From assembly GCF_032098525.1 (NCBI RefSeq), contig NZ_CP134890.1, forward strand, positions 1,364,001-1,428,000: 64,000 nucleotides of DNA, given 5' to 3'. Origin of the DNA: Flavobacterium sp. PMTSA4. Lineage in GTDB: Bacteria; Bacteroidota; Bacteroidia; Flavobacteriales; Flavobacteriaceae. Within the stretch, counting starts at the first letter, position 1; every line of letters starts with the position of its first letter. The notes under the pieces were generated by a model that saw nothing but the letters and a program-made list of their open reading frames with translations, made no database searches and had not been told where the DNA came from. Shown here piece after piece: positions 1-8,289 of this stretch. The position numbers and the translations under genes are program-made.

Positions 1-389
1 ACGTAGAACCAATTGACTATGGTAATATTCCTGGTTGTACTTATGCAACACCTGAAATTGCTTCTGTTGGCTTAACCGAAAAACAAGCTAAAGAAAAAGG
101 ATACGAATTAAAAATTGGCAAATTTCCATTTACAGCATCAGGAAAAGCAAAAGCTGCTGGTACGCCAGATGGTTTTGTAAAAGTAATTTTTGATGCAAAA
201 TATGGTGAATGGTTAGGTTGTCACATGATTGGTGCTGGCGTTACTGATATGATTGCAGAAGCAGTTGTTGCAAGAAAATTAGAAACAACTGGTCACGAAA
301 TACTTAAAGCGGTTCATCCACATCCAACCATGAGTGAAGCTGTAATGGAAGCCGTTGCGGATGCTTATGGTGAAGTTATTCACTTGTAA
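1..389 (+). CDS. lpdA: Dihydrolipoamide dehydrogenase (E3), C-terminal part, cut by window start
   Basis: Only the last 128 codons are present, reading in frame from base 3 to the TAA at 387-389. They form the pyridine-nucleotide-disulfide oxidoreductase dimerisation domain, with TPEIASVGLTE near the left edge and the C-terminal HPHPTMSEAV motif that supplies the active-site His-Glu pair to the partner subunit. E3 reoxidises the dihydrolipoyl groups of the 2-oxoacid dehydrogenase complexes. An E2 subunit for such a complex lies at 10147-11526, so the two are not in one operon here. A strong terminator follows 22 bases after the stop. Confidence 0.95.
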   Translation, partial: VEPIDYGNIPGCTYATPEIASVGLTEKQAKEKGYELKIGKFPFTASGKAKAAGTPDGFVKVIFDAKYGEWLGCHMIGAGVTDMIAEAVVARKLETTGHEILKAVHPHPTMSEAVMEAVADAYGEVIHL

Positions 390-410
390 TAATTAAGAAT
401 AAAATATTTT

Positions 411-446
411 AAAGACCAACTTTTTAAAAAAAGTTGGTCTTTTTTG
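411..446 (+). terminator. Rho-independent terminator of lpdA
   Basis: AAAGACCAACTTTTT pairs with AAAAAGTTGGTCTTT around a short A loop and is followed by a T run. It lies just downstream of lpdA. Confidence 0.85.
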
Positions 447-542
447 TTAAAAACTATTTTATTTTTCAGTAAATTTAAAATTATTATGTTCTAATTTTAT
501 AGAAACAACCAAAAAACCAATATAATTTTAAATTTTACTACT

Positions 543-1040
543 ATGAAAAAAATAATTGCAAACGGATTCTTAGCACTCTTTTTTATTCTACTAACTGTAA
601 GTTGTAATAAAACCAAAGCATCTTCTGGTTTTGATTCTGCTCCAAAAACCGAAACCAATCTAGAAGAAGTAAAGAATGCTGTAATTGGTGTTAACGAAAT
701 ATTTGTAATAGCATTTAACAAAGGTGATGCAAACATGATGGCAGATTGTTATACAACAGATGCGAAATTTATGTTACCCAATGGAAAATCAGTTGTTGGA
801 AAAGAAAATATTAAAGCACATTTTGAAAGCATGCTAGCAAAAGGAGTTCCAACCTTTGCATTAAAAACAACTGGAACTTGGGGTGATTCTGAAACTATGT
901 CCGCTGAAATGGAATGGCTAATGGCCGACAAAGAAGGCAATGTAATTGACAACGGAAAAGCATTAGAAATTTTCAAAAAAGAAGACGGAAAGTGGAAAAT
1001 ATTTAGAGATATTTTCAATTCAGACAATCCAGTAAAATAA
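543..1040 (+). CDS. NTF2-like (SnoaL/DUF4440) lipoprotein
   Basis: 165 aa. The first ~20 residues are a lipoprotein signal (MKKIIANGF, hydrophobic core, lipobox LTVSC with Cys21). Residues ~45-160 have the cone-fold pattern of SnoaL/DUF4440 proteins: a helical start (FVIAFNKGDANMMADCYT), then a strand with DAKFMLPNGKSVVGKENI, and a C-terminal GKWKIFRDIFNSD. Such domains bind small ligands or act as unlinked enzymes; no catalytic residue can be assigned here. It is monocistronic, with terminators on both sides. The fold call is fairly safe and the function is unknown. Confidence 0.8.
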   Translation: MKKIIANGFLALFFILLTVSCNKTKASSGFDSAPKTETNLEEVKNAVIGVNEIFVIAFNKGDANMMADCYTTDAKFMLPNGKSVVGKENIKAHFESMLAKGVPTFALKTTGTWGDSETMSAEMEWLMADKEGNVIDNGKALEIFKKEDGKWKIFRDIFNSDNPVK

Positions 1041-1041
1041 T

Positions 1042-1070
1042 AAAAAAGGCTCACAATGTGAGCCTTTTTT
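1042..1070. terminator. Bidirectional terminator between convergent genes
   Basis: AAAAAAGGCTCACA faces its complement ending in TTTTTT, so both strands carry a GC stem with a T tail. It separates the NTF2-like gene (+) from the acyltransferase gene (-). Confidence 0.85.
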
Positions 1071-1084
1071 ATTTATAGTTTTTT

Positions 1085-1894
1085 CTACATCTGCCATTGA
1101 CGCAATCTATTTAAACGCTCTTGTTCTTCTATTTCTTCAGCAGGAATAACTTTCAAAAATGAAGGATGTTGCTCAATAGCATATTCAATTTTTTCAACAA
1201 TTTCTTCTATAGATTCATTGTCATAATCAATTTCAAGAGGTTCTTTAATAATAAACGATTGAAGAATATTTTTCTTTTTTACTCTCAAACCTTTTTTATC
1301 AAAAGCTCTTCGAAAACCGTCAATTACTATCGGAACAACAATTGGCTTATGTTGTTTAATGATATGTGCCGTTCCTTTTCTAACAGGTTTAAACGATTTG
1401 GTTGTTCCTTGAGGAAAAGTAATAACCCAACCATCATCTAAAGCAATTTTTATGTTTTCTGTATCATTAGGGTTTACTTCTCTTTTTTCTTTAACATCTT
1501 TTCCTCCTGAACGCCAAGTTCTCTCAACGGTTATAGCACCAACATATGCCAAAATTCTCGGCAATAATCCAGCTTTCATTGTTTCACTTGCAGCTACATA
1601 ATAAATATTCATTTTTGGTTGCCACAAATAGCCAACGTTTTTAATACTATCAACTCTTCCTGAAAGACTAGCATTAAAGACATGAAACATTGCTACAACA
1701 TCAGCAAAATAGGTTTGATGGTTTGATATAAAAAGTACATTTTTATCGGGAAGTGAAGTAATAATTTCAGAACCTTCTATTTGAAGTTCATTAAATCCGC
1801 GATATCTTCTGTGGGTTAAAACCCCAAAGATTCTAATTAACCATTTTTTGATAAAAAGAATATGACCAAAAGGATTTCTTTTAAATAATCCCAT
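1085..1894 (-). CDS. 1-acyl-sn-glycerol-3-phosphate acyltransferase-like protein (PlsC superfamily)
   Basis: 269 aa, about the usual PlsC length. The N-terminus is basic and hydrophobic (membrane association). The acyltransferase blocks can be read: SNHQTYFADV at ~57-66 (block I), a WRSGGKDV region, and FPQGTTKS (block III), followed by PIVVPIVIDG. The family transfers acyl groups to lysophosphatidic acid or related lipids at the inner membrane. The spacing is odd: His and Asp of block I are separated by five residues, not the canonical four, and EGT is replaced by QGT. This points to a divergent subgroup whose substrate I cannot name. It reads in the same direction as the upstream Nudix gene. 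Confidence 0.85.
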   Translation of the reverse strand: MGLFKRNPFGHILFIKKWLIRIFGVLTHRRYRGFNELQIEGSEIITSLPDKNVLFISNHQTYFADVVAMFHVFNASLSGRVDSIKNVGYLWQPKMNIYYVAASETMKAGLLPRILAYVGAITVERTWRSGGKDVKEKREVNPNDTENIKIALDDGWVITFPQGTTKSFKPVRKGTAHIIKQHKPIVVPIVIDGFRRAFDKKGLRVKKKNILQSFIIKEPLEIDYDNESIEEIVEKIEYAIEQHPSFLKVIPAEEIEEQERLNRLRQWQM

Positions 1895-1939
1895 TATTTT
1901 TTGAGTTTTTAGACTTACAAAAATAGGAAAACTAATGGT

Positions 1940-2578
1940 TTACAACACCATTTTTAGGGTTTCTTTTAACTCACTCAATATCATGGCCGTTGCTCCCCAA
2001 ACAAAGTGTTCATTAACTAAAAAACCTGGAACTTCAAAGTTTGTAGCATAAGAAGTATCTAATCTTTTATTTTGAATTATTCTATCATCCAAAAAATCTA
2101 CTAGAGGAAATTCAATAATACCTGCGACTTCTTCCTCTTGACGAACAAACTGTAATTCTTCTTTACTGATACCTAAAAAAGGATGGACTAAATAATTACT
2201 AGGCGGAATATAAACTTCAGTAAAAGAACGGATAACTTCAATTTTATCAGGCAAAACCCCAATTTCCTCGTGCGTTTCTCTCAAAGCAGTATCTTTTAAA
2301 TCAACATCAACAATTTCTGGTTTTCCGCCTGGAAATGCAATTTGAGATGAATGAACACCTTTATAAGAATTACGTAAAATAAGAACCAAATGTGTTTGAC
2401 TATTTTTAGGATAAAAAAGCATCATTACTGCTGCTTTTTTTGCATTGAAATTTTCAGGATTTATTTTTTTAAGCAACTCTATTCTGTTTGAAGGAGCCAT
2501 TTTTGCATGCGCTTCCGTTGCCGGAAGCCCAACATTTATTATTTTTGGCGTAAATTGTAAAAAATAATCAAATTGCAT
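1940..2578 (-). CDS. NUDIX hydrolase, CoA pyrophosphatase type
   Basis: 212 aa. A Nudix box runs from about residue 87 (AFPGGKPE...) to RETHEEIGVL, with the longer, Asp-rich insert (DVDLKDTALRE) typical of the CoA/acyl-CoA pyrophosphatase (NudL/YeaB) branch. These enzymes hydrolyse CoA to 4'-phosphopantetheine and 3',5'-ADP using Mg2+ held by the Glu residues of REThEE. The gene lies 45 bases upstream of the acyltransferase on the same strand, so both may be co-transcribed and both act near acyl-CoA metabolism. Substrate is inferred from the family. Confidence 0.87.
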   Translation of the reverse strand: MQFDYFLQFTPKIINVGLPATEAHAKMAPSNRIELLKKINPENFNAKKAAVMMLFYPKNSQTHLVLILRNSYKGVHSSQIAFPGGKPEIVDVDLKDTALRETHEEIGVLPDKIEVIRSFTEVYIPPSNYLVHPFLGISKEELQFVRQEEEVAGIIEFPLVDFLDDRIIQNKRLDTSYATNFEVPGFLVNEHFVWGATAMILSELKETLKMVL

Positions 2579-2642
2579 TTCTCGTTAAAATAAAACATAA
2601 AGTTACCTAAAAAAGTATTCAAAATCATTTTTCATAAATAAA

Positions 2643-3086
2643 ATGTATAGTAAAGAAGAAGCTCAAAAAATAAAAAAAGAATTTTGGATAGCGTTTGCAG
2701 AAACATATCCGAGGAAATGGATGTTGTATGACACTAAAATTAAAGAAGTTTCTTTTAAGTTCTATGTAGATAATAAAAAAGCTCAAGTTCTACTTGATAT
2801 TGAGCCTAAGGATGAAGAAAAGCGTAAAATTTATTTCGAAAAAATTGAATCTCTAAAAACTATACTTCATGAAGAACATTTACCTGAAGCAATTTTGGAA
2901 CGAAATTTTTATTTAGAAAACGGAAAAACAATTAGTAGAATTTGGGTTGAACTCGAAAATGTTAGCATTAATAACAAAAAAACTTGGGAAACTATTTTTG
3001 ATTTTTTTAATGAAAAAATGAGTGCTTTTGAATACTTTTTTTTAGAGCATGAAGATTACATCAAAGATTTAGAAATCAATACTTAG
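2643..3086 (+). CDS. DUF4268 domain protein
   Basis: 147 aa, soluble, no signal peptide. The sequence has the marks of DUF4268: an N-terminal KKEFWIAFAETYP, a mid-region DIEPKDEEKRKIYFEKIESLK, and a C-terminal WETIFDFFNEKMSAFEYFF. The domain occurs alone in Bacteroidota and fused to nuclease-like domains elsewhere; its biochemical role is not established. The 3' end overlaps the end of the opposing DciA-like gene by four bases. It starts 64 bases from the divergent Nudix gene, so the two share a promoter region. Confidence 0.8.
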   Translation: MYSKEEAQKIKKEFWIAFAETYPRKWMLYDTKIKEVSFKFYVDNKKAQVLLDIEPKDEEKRKIYFEKIESLKTILHEEHLPEAILERNFYLENGKTISRIWVELENVSINNKKTWETIFDFFNEKMSAFEYFFLEHEDYIKDLEINT

Positions 3087-3379
3087 CGAAGAACAATTTC
3101 TTTAACTACTTCTTTACGCAATTCTTCATTAAGCATAACAATAATTTTTTGCTTTCCATAACTCAATTCTTGTCTTAAAACTGCTGAAGACAAAGAAACA
3201 TATAATGTAGAACCTTTTAAAATTACTTCATTTGTATAGCTATTAACACCATTGCCCATTAATGATTTCCAAGCTTTTTGAACATCAATTTTATCCATAC
3301 CCGATTGGAGTTTATTAACTTCGATAAACTCTTTTAGGACATCACCAATGGGACTTTCATTGCTTAATCGTTTAGCCAT
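3083..3379 (-). CDS. DUF721/DciA-like protein
   Basis: 98 aa. It starts with MAKRLSNESPIGDVLKEFIEVNKL and has the DUF721 core (WKSLMGNGVNSYT, then LKGSTLYVSLSSAVLRQELSY). DUF721 includes DciA, which loads the replicative helicase DnaB where DnaC is absent; in Bacteroidota the protein is short, as here. The helicase role is inferred from the family only. The start codon overlaps the stop of the upstream lipoprotein gene (TAATG), so the two are translationally linked. Confidence 0.85.
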   Translation of the reverse strand: MAKRLSNESPIGDVLKEFIEVNKLQSGMDKIDVQKAWKSLMGNGVNSYTNEVILKGSTLYVSLSSAVLRQELSYGKQKIIVMLNEELRKEVVKEIVLR

Positions 3380-3795
3380 TATTTTATTGAAAAAGGTTTG
3401 AATTTTTTATAAGTGTATTTCAAATTTTCTTTGTTTTTTAATACCAAAGTTGAATCTTTAAGTTCTAAAATTTGTTCTTTCCATTTACCATAATCAGTTG
3501 AATACTCAACATAGAAAACTTTATTACTATCTATTATTCTAATTGTTTCCTGAATACCATTTGTTTTGAATTTTCCATCAAATTGAGGCATTACTTTCTG
3601 GCGAAAACCTACATTGTTGCTTATTTCAAAATAGTCAACTGTTTCATTTACTTTATAATCTTTATTTTCTCCATCAGGTTTTGCAACTTGTTGAATTTCC
3701 CAATAACCATTAAGTTTAAATAAATCCTCTTTTTTTACTTCTTTTTGACAGGAAATAAAAAGAAAAGTAATTAATAAAAGAGTTGTTTTTTTCAT
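3379..3795 (-). CDS. Small lipoprotein, unknown function
   Basis: 138 aa. It starts MKKTTLLLITFLFISC, a clear signal with lipobox ending at Cys16. The mature part holds GYWEIQQV and a strand-rich pattern typical of small lipocalin-like lipoproteins of Flavobacteriaceae. No catalytic motif is seen. Its stop overlaps the start of the DUF721 gene, suggesting an operon. I do not recognise a named family. Confidence 0.75.
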   Translation of the reverse strand: MKKTTLLLITFLFISCQKEVKKEDLFKLNGYWEIQQVAKPDGENKDYKVNETVDYFEISNNVGFRQKVMPQFDGKFKTNGIQETIRIIDSNKVFYVEYSTDYGKWKEQILELKDSTLVLKNKENLKYTYKKFKPFSIK

Positions 3796-3924
3796 GGTTT
3801 TCTGACTATAATTTCATTATTCACAAATTTAATTTTTATAATCAAAAGAGACTGTTTTTAAAAATTAAAATTATTAACATTAAACCTTTTTATATCTTTA
3901 AAGTCCAACAAAAAAACTTTGAAA

Positions 3925-5004
3925 ATGAAATACCTTTATATAATTTTATTATTCCCATTTATTTTAAGCAATTGTAGTTCAGATACAAACGAAAATCCAA
4001 ATCCAGTTAACGAACAAATGTATTTTCCTCCAATTGATGGAAGCAATACTTGGGAAACAAAATCAATTTCAAGTTTAAACTGGAATCAAAATGCAGTACA
4101 ACCACTTTTGACGTACTTAGAGGAAAAACACACTAAATCTTTTATGATATTAGTAAATGGTCGAATTGTGATGGAAAATTATTTCAACGGACATACTGCT
4201 TCTTCAAATCATTATTGGGCAAGTGCTGGAAAAACTTTAACAGCAACAATTTCTGGAATTGCTGAACAAGAAGGACTAATTAACATAAACAATAAAGTTT
4301 CTGATTACTTAGGAACAGGTTGGACAAGTGCACCAATTGCAAAAGAAAATCTAATTACTTGCAAAAATTTACTCTCTATGAATTCTGGATTAAATGATGC
4401 GTTAGGCGATAATGTTTCACCAGCGAATCTTCAATATGTTGCTGATGCAGGAACACGTTGGGCATATCATAACGTCTATGTAAAAATGCAAGATGTTGTT
4501 GCTCAGGCATCAGGTCAAACATGGAATGCTTATTTCAATGCCAAATTGAGAGATAAAATTGGAATGAATGGATTTTGGTTTAATAGTTTAACAAATGGCG
4601 ATTTAAGCGTTTATACAAGTACTACTAGAAGTATGGCTCGATTTGGATTGTTAAATCTAAATAAAGGAAAATGGGAAAGTAATCAGATTTTAAACGAAAA
4701 TTATTTTACGCAAGCAACAAATACATCACAAAACATTAATCTTGCTTACGGATATCTTTGGTGGTTAAACGGAAAATCGAGTTATCATTTACCTCAAAGT
4801 CAATTTCAATTTAATGGAAGTTTGATTCCAAATGCTCCAAATGATATGTTCATGGCTTTAGGAAGAGATGACCAAAAAATCTATGTAATTCCTAGTAAAA
4901 AAATGGTCGTCATCAGAATGGGTGATGCCGCTGATGAACAAAATTTTGCATTATCTGGATTTGATAATGAATTATGGGGGAAAATAAATGCTTTAATTCA
5001 ATAG
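3925..5004 (+). CDS. Serine hydrolase, class C beta-lactamase/esterase fold, lipoprotein
   Basis: 359 aa from the ATG at 3925 (a TTG two codons earlier is less likely). The first 17 residues are a lipoprotein signal ending LSNC. The catalytic SxxK motif is SAGK at 100-103, and the Tyr motif is near WAYHNVYV. Class C-fold serine hydrolases include PBPs, esterases and D-aminopeptidases; a resistance role is not implied. It has its own -7-like element (TATCTTTA at 3893-3900). The downstream gene is convergent with only 3 bases between stops, and no terminator is visible. Confidence 0.9.
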   Translation: MKYLYIILLFPFILSNCSSDTNENPNPVNEQMYFPPIDGSNTWETKSISSLNWNQNAVQPLLTYLEEKHTKSFMILVNGRIVMENYFNGHTASSNHYWASAGKTLTATISGIAEQEGLININNKVSDYLGTGWTSAPIAKENLITCKNLLSMNSGLNDALGDNVSPANLQYVADAGTRWAYHNVYVKMQDVVAQASGQTWNAYFNAKLRDKIGMNGFWFNSLTNGDLSVYTSTTRSMARFGLLNLNKGKWESNQILNENYFTQATNTSQNINLAYGYLWWLNGKSSYHLPQSQFQFNGSLIPNAPNDMFMALGRDDQKIYVIPSKKMVVIRMGDAADEQNFALSGFDNELWGKINALIQ

Positions 5005-5007
5005 TTT

Positions 5008-5193
5008 TTAAAACTTAGAGTTAAAGAATTTTATAAACGCATAAATAACCAATATAAAAGTAGTTAATCTTGCAAAAAGAAAAACACTTGGTAGTGATTT
5101 CTCGATAAATAATGAAATTAATAGAAAAGGTAATGCTATTAATATCAATTTTAGAGGTGAAGCTTCTCTAAAAAAAGTAGTTATTTTATTCAT
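5008..5193 (-). CDS. Small membrane protein after ftsY
   Basis: 61 aa with two predicted membrane segments (LILIALPFLLISLFI and VFLFARLTTFILVIYAFI). The start lies 3 bases past the ftsY stop, so it is almost certainly co-transcribed with ftsY. No family is recognised. Co-transcription with the signal recognition particle (SRP) receptor is suggestive, but nothing in the sequence proves a role in membrane insertion. Confidence 0.7.
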   Translation of the reverse strand: MNKITTFFREASPLKLILIALPFLLISLFIEKSLPSVFLFARLTTFILVIYAFIKFFNSKF

Positions 5194-5196
5194 ATA

Positions 5197-6177
5197 TTAT
5201 TTAAAAAAAGAATCTACAAACTCAACTTTATTAAAAACCTGTAAATGCTCAATTCCTTCACCTACTCCAATATATTTTACAGGAATTTGAAATTGATCTG
5301 AAATACCAATTACAACTCCGCCTTTAGCAGTACCATCTAATTTTGTTATTGTCAGTGAAGTTACATCGGTTGCAGCAGTAAACTGTTTAGCTTGTTCAAA
5401 AGCATTTTGACCAGTTGAACCATCAAGCACTAACATCACATCGTTTGGCGCATCAGGAACCACTTTTTGCATTACTTTTTTAACTTTTGACAACTCATTC
5501 ATCAAACCAATTTTGTTGTGCAAACGACCAGCAGTATCAATAATAACAACATCAGCATTTTGAGAAACTGCGCTTTGTAATGTATCAAATGCTACAGAAG
5601 CTGGATCGCTTCCCATTTGTTGTTTTACAATTGGAACTCCAACTCTATCAGCCCAAATCTGCAATTGGTCTATTGCAGCAGCTCTAAAAGTATCTGCAGC
5701 ACCTAAAACTACTTTATATCCAGCACTTTTAAATTGATGTGCTAACTTACCTATTGTAGTGGTTTTTCCAACTCCATTAACACCAACAACCATAATCACA
5801 TAAGGCTTTGTATCTTTAGGAACAGAAAAAACAGTTTCTTGACCAGAATTTGTCTCCGAAAGTAATCCTGCAATTTCTTCACGAAGTATTTTATTCAATT
5901 CTTCTGTGCCAAGATATTTATCAGAAGCTACACGTTTTTCAATTCTTTCAATAATTTTCAAAGTTGTACTTACTCCAACATCAGATGAAACAAGAATTTC
6001 TTCAAGATTGTCTAAAACTTCATCATCAACTTTTGACTTCCCAGCAACTGCTTTTGTTAATTTTGAAAAAAATGATGTTTTAGATTGCTCTAATCCTTTA
6101 TCAAGATTTTGTTTTGCCTCTTCGCTTTTGCTTGGGTCATTTTTTTCAGAAGAAAATAGTTTTTTAAAAAAACTCAT
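5197..6177 (-). CDS. ftsY: Signal recognition particle receptor FtsY
   Basis: 326 aa. It has a short acidic/basic A region (1-40) followed by the NG GTPase domain: P-loop GVNGVGKT at 132-139, DTFRAAA, DTAGR and TKLDG. FtsY docks SRP-ribosome complexes at the inner membrane and, with Ffh (39210-40547), activates reciprocal GTP hydrolysis. The short A domain is usual for Bacteroidota. A terminator upstream (6226-6255) isolates it from the ribosomal protein operon. Confidence 0.97.
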   Translation of the reverse strand: MSFFKKLFSSEKNDPSKSEEAKQNLDKGLEQSKTSFFSKLTKAVAGKSKVDDEVLDNLEEILVSSDVGVSTTLKIIERIEKRVASDKYLGTEELNKILREEIAGLLSETNSGQETVFSVPKDTKPYVIMVVGVNGVGKTTTIGKLAHQFKSAGYKVVLGAADTFRAAAIDQLQIWADRVGVPIVKQQMGSDPASVAFDTLQSAVSQNADVVIIDTAGRLHNKIGLMNELSKVKKVMQKVVPDAPNDVMLVLDGSTGQNAFEQAKQFTAATDVTSLTITKLDGTAKGGVVIGISDQFQIPVKYIGVGEGIEHLQVFNKVEFVDSFFK

Positions 6178-6225
6178 TTTATTAAGTTTATTAGTAATAA
6201 TTTAATCGAACAAATATATAAAATA

Positions 6226-6255
6226 AAAAAGCTACTTCCGATTGAAAGTAGCTTA
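6226..6255 (-). terminator. Terminator of the rpmB-rpmG-DUF4295 operon
   Basis: On the minus strand AAGCTACTT pairs with AAGTAGCTT around an 8-base loop and is followed by TTTTTTATTTT. It lies between the DUF4295 stop and the ftsY start. Confidence 0.8.
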
Positions 6256-6275
6256 GTTATATTGAGTTTGTCTTA

Positions 6276-6428
6276 TTATTTTTTATTTAAGAATTCATCA
6301 ACTTGCTCTGGAGCCATGATTGCTTCTTGAAAAGTATAAGCACCAGTTTTTGGTGATCTAACCATTTTAATAGCTTTGGTTAATCTTTTTGAAGTAGTTT
6401 GTAAAGTTGCTACGGTTTTCTTTGCCAT
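6276..6428 (-). CDS. DUF4295 small basic protein
   Basis: 50 aa: starts MAKKTVATLQTTSKRLTKAI and ends EQVDEFLNKK. The length, strong positive charge and position directly after rpmG match DUF4295, a family confined to Bacteroidota and found at this spot. A ribosome-associated role is likely from charge and context but is not shown. It starts 45 bases after the rpmG stop, with the operon terminator 20 bases downstream. Confidence 0.92.
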   Translation of the reverse strand: MAKKTVATLQTTSKRLTKAIKMVRSPKTGAYTFQEAIMAPEQVDEFLNKK

Positions 6429-6473
6429 GATTTAAATGTGTATTTGAAATTTTACTTTTGTAAAAATCTCTAA

Positions 6474-6656
6474 TTATTTAATTTCTTTATGAACAGTCAT
6501 TCTCTTCAAGATTGGATTAAATTTTTTAATCTCTAATCTGTCTGGAGTATTCTTTTTATTTTTGTTAGTAATATAACGAGAAGTTCCTGGTAAACCAGAT
6601 TCTTTGTGCTCAGTACATTCTAATATAACTTGTATTCTATTACCTTTCTTTGCCAT
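6474..6656 (-). CDS. rpmG: 50S ribosomal protein L33
   Basis: 60 aa, MAKKGNRIQVILECTEHK followed by TSRYITNKNKKNTPDRLEIKKF, the L33 pattern. It lacks the two CxxC pairs of the zinc-binding form (one Cys only), so it is the C-minus, zinc-independent type. Second gene of the L28-L33-DUF4295 operon. Confidence 0.96.
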   Translation of the reverse strand: MAKKGNRIQVILECTEHKESGLPGTSRYITNKNKKNTPDRLEIKKFNPILKRMTVHKEIK

Positions 6657-6684
6657 CTTACTATATATTTATTAGGTTATGGAA

Positions 6685-6921
6685 TTATCCGATAAATCCA
6701 TTAGCTTTTGCATCTTTCAATACTGCTGCTAACCCTTTTTTGTTAATTGTTTTAATTGTAGATGCTGCTACTCTAAGTGTAATCCATCTGTCTTCTTCAG
6801 CAAGATAGAAACGTTTTTTCACTAAGTTTACAGAAAACTTTCTCTTAGTTTTATTCATAGCGTGAGAAACATTATTTCCTACCATCGCTCTTTTACCTGT
6901 AAGGTCACAAACTCTTGACAT
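6685..6921 (-). CDS. rpmB: 50S ribosomal protein L28
   Basis: 78 aa, MSRVCDLTGKRAMVGNNVSHAMNKT, the diagnostic L28 N-terminus, and a C-terminal KGLAAVLKDAKANG. The zinc-ligand cysteine pairs are absent. It is the first gene of the operon and is preceded by a near-ideal promoter at 6958-6989. Confidence 0.97.
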   Translation of the reverse strand: MSRVCDLTGKRAMVGNNVSHAMNKTKRKFSVNLVKKRFYLAEEDRWITLRVAASTIKTINKKGLAAVLKDAKANGFIG

Positions 6922-6957
6922 TATGCTTTACTTTTATCGTTATTCAAAATCAGGGTG

Positions 6958-6989
6958 CAAACTTACGCAAAATAAATCATTGTAACAAA
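6958..6989 (-). promoter_or_regulatory. Bacteroidota-type promoter of rpmB operon
   Basis: On the minus strand TTTG (6986-6989) and TAAGTTTG (6958-6965) are exactly 20 bp apart, matching the TTTG-N19-21-TAnnTTTG consensus of the major Bacteroidota sigma factor. It lies 37 bases before the rpmB start codon. Confidence 0.85.
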
Positions 6990-6993
6990 AAAA

Positions 6994-8247
6994 TTATTGT
7001 AGATTTTTTAAAATTTCTTTTTGTAATAATTCCATGGCTTTATTAGATGCTCTATCAATAACTTTCTCTCTAGGTTGACCAAAATTAAATTCTTCAACTA
7101 AAACAATATCAGGTGTTGCAATAGCAATAAAAACTGTTCCAATTTCAGCAACAGAATCACCTTTATTTGGACCAGCATTTCCAGTCGTAGCAATAGCATA
7201 GTCAACATTCATAGCGCTTTTGATGCCTAAAGCCATTTCTTTTGCAACTTCAGAACTCACAACAGAATATTTTTTTATTGTTTCAGCATTGACACCTAAT
7301 TGAGATATTTTAGTTTCGGTTGCATAACTAACAATACTTCCTTTAAAATAATTCGATGCACCAGAAACTGAAGTAATCATCTGAGCAATTTTTCCGCCTG
7401 TGCAACTTTCGGCAGTTGCTAATGATTTATTTTGTTGATTTAATAATCTTCCTAAAATAACTTCAATAGTTTCATCCTCATCAAAACCTACAATAATATC
7501 ATTGATTATTTTAGTTAGTGAATCTACATTTTCAGCTATTGCTTTTTCTAATATTTCTTTGTTTTCTCCTCTTGCAGTCAATCGTAATCTTACTCTTCCT
7601 GGATTTGGCAAATAAGCTAATTTAATAAATTCAGGTAAATTATTTTCCCAATCTTCAATCCTTTCGGCAACTAAGCTTTCTCCTTGTCCATAGGTTAATA
7701 TTGTTTTATGAATAATAAATGGTCGATTATATTCTTTGACTATTTTTGGAATTATTTCATTTTCAACTAAATATTTCATCTCATATGGAACGCCTGGCAA
7801 TGAAATAAAAACCGTATTCTCTTTCTTCATCCACATTCCAGGAGCTGTTCCCATTTTATTGAAAAGCACTATGCATTTTGATGGAACTAAAGCTTGGTCT
7901 TTATTTAATTGAGTAATTGGACGTTTATAAAAACCTTCTATCAATTCTTTAACATGATTTAAAACTTGTTCGTTTTCAACTAACTCATCATCAAAATAAT
8001 CACAAAAAGTTTTTTTTGTAATATCATCTTTTGTTGGACCTAAACCACCAGTTATAATTACTAAGTCTACTTTGTTTTGAAGATTTGAAAATGTATCTAG
8101 AATATGTTTTTTATCATCTGAAATCGAAAGCATTTCGTGGGTTTGAACCCCAATTCTATCCAAAGCTTTTGCAATGTAACTAGAATTTGTATCAACAATT
8201 TGACCAATTAAAATTTCATCGCCAATTGTAACAATTGATGCTTTCAT
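6994..8247 (-). CDS. cinA: CinA family protein (MoCF-like domain plus NMN deamidase domain)
   Basis: 417 aa. N-terminal MoaB/MogA-like domain (TIGDEILIGQIVDTNSSYIA; VIITGGLGPTKDD at ~64-76; SLPGVPYEM), followed by the C-terminal CinA domain from ~255 (TAESCTGGKIAQMIT, TTGNAGP). The C-terminal domain in other bacteria deamidates nicotinamide mononucleotide, and the N-terminal part hydrolyses ADP-ribose-type substrates, so the protein serves pyridine-nucleotide salvage; its name comes from competence loci. It ends a run of four minus-strand genes beginning at 10030. Confidence 0.95.
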   Translation of the reverse strand: MKASIVTIGDEILIGQIVDTNSSYIAKALDRIGVQTHEMLSISDDKKHILDTFSNLQNKVDLVIITGGLGPTKDDITKKTFCDYFDDELVENEQVLNHVKELIEGFYKRPITQLNKDQALVPSKCIVLFNKMGTAPGMWMKKENTVFISLPGVPYEMKYLVENEIIPKIVKEYNRPFIIHKTILTYGQGESLVAERIEDWENNLPEFIKLAYLPNPGRVRLRLTARGENKEILEKAIAENVDSLTKIINDIIVGFDEDETIEVILGRLLNQQNKSLATAESCTGGKIAQMITSVSGASNYFKGSIVSYATETKISQLGVNAETIKKYSVVSSEVAKEMALGIKSAMNVDYAIATTGNAGPNKGDSVAEIGTVFIAIATPDIVLVEEFNFGQPREKVIDRASNKAMELLQKEILKNLQ

Positions 8248-8289
8248 ATTTTAATAAACTTAGGGAATTTTTTTTGTAGAAAAAAAGTA

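Noticed and set aside
3925..5004. Calling the serine hydrolase an antibiotic-resistance beta-lactamase
   Set aside because: The SxxK fold is shared by many esterases and peptidases, and the protein is a chromosomal lipoprotein without mobile context.
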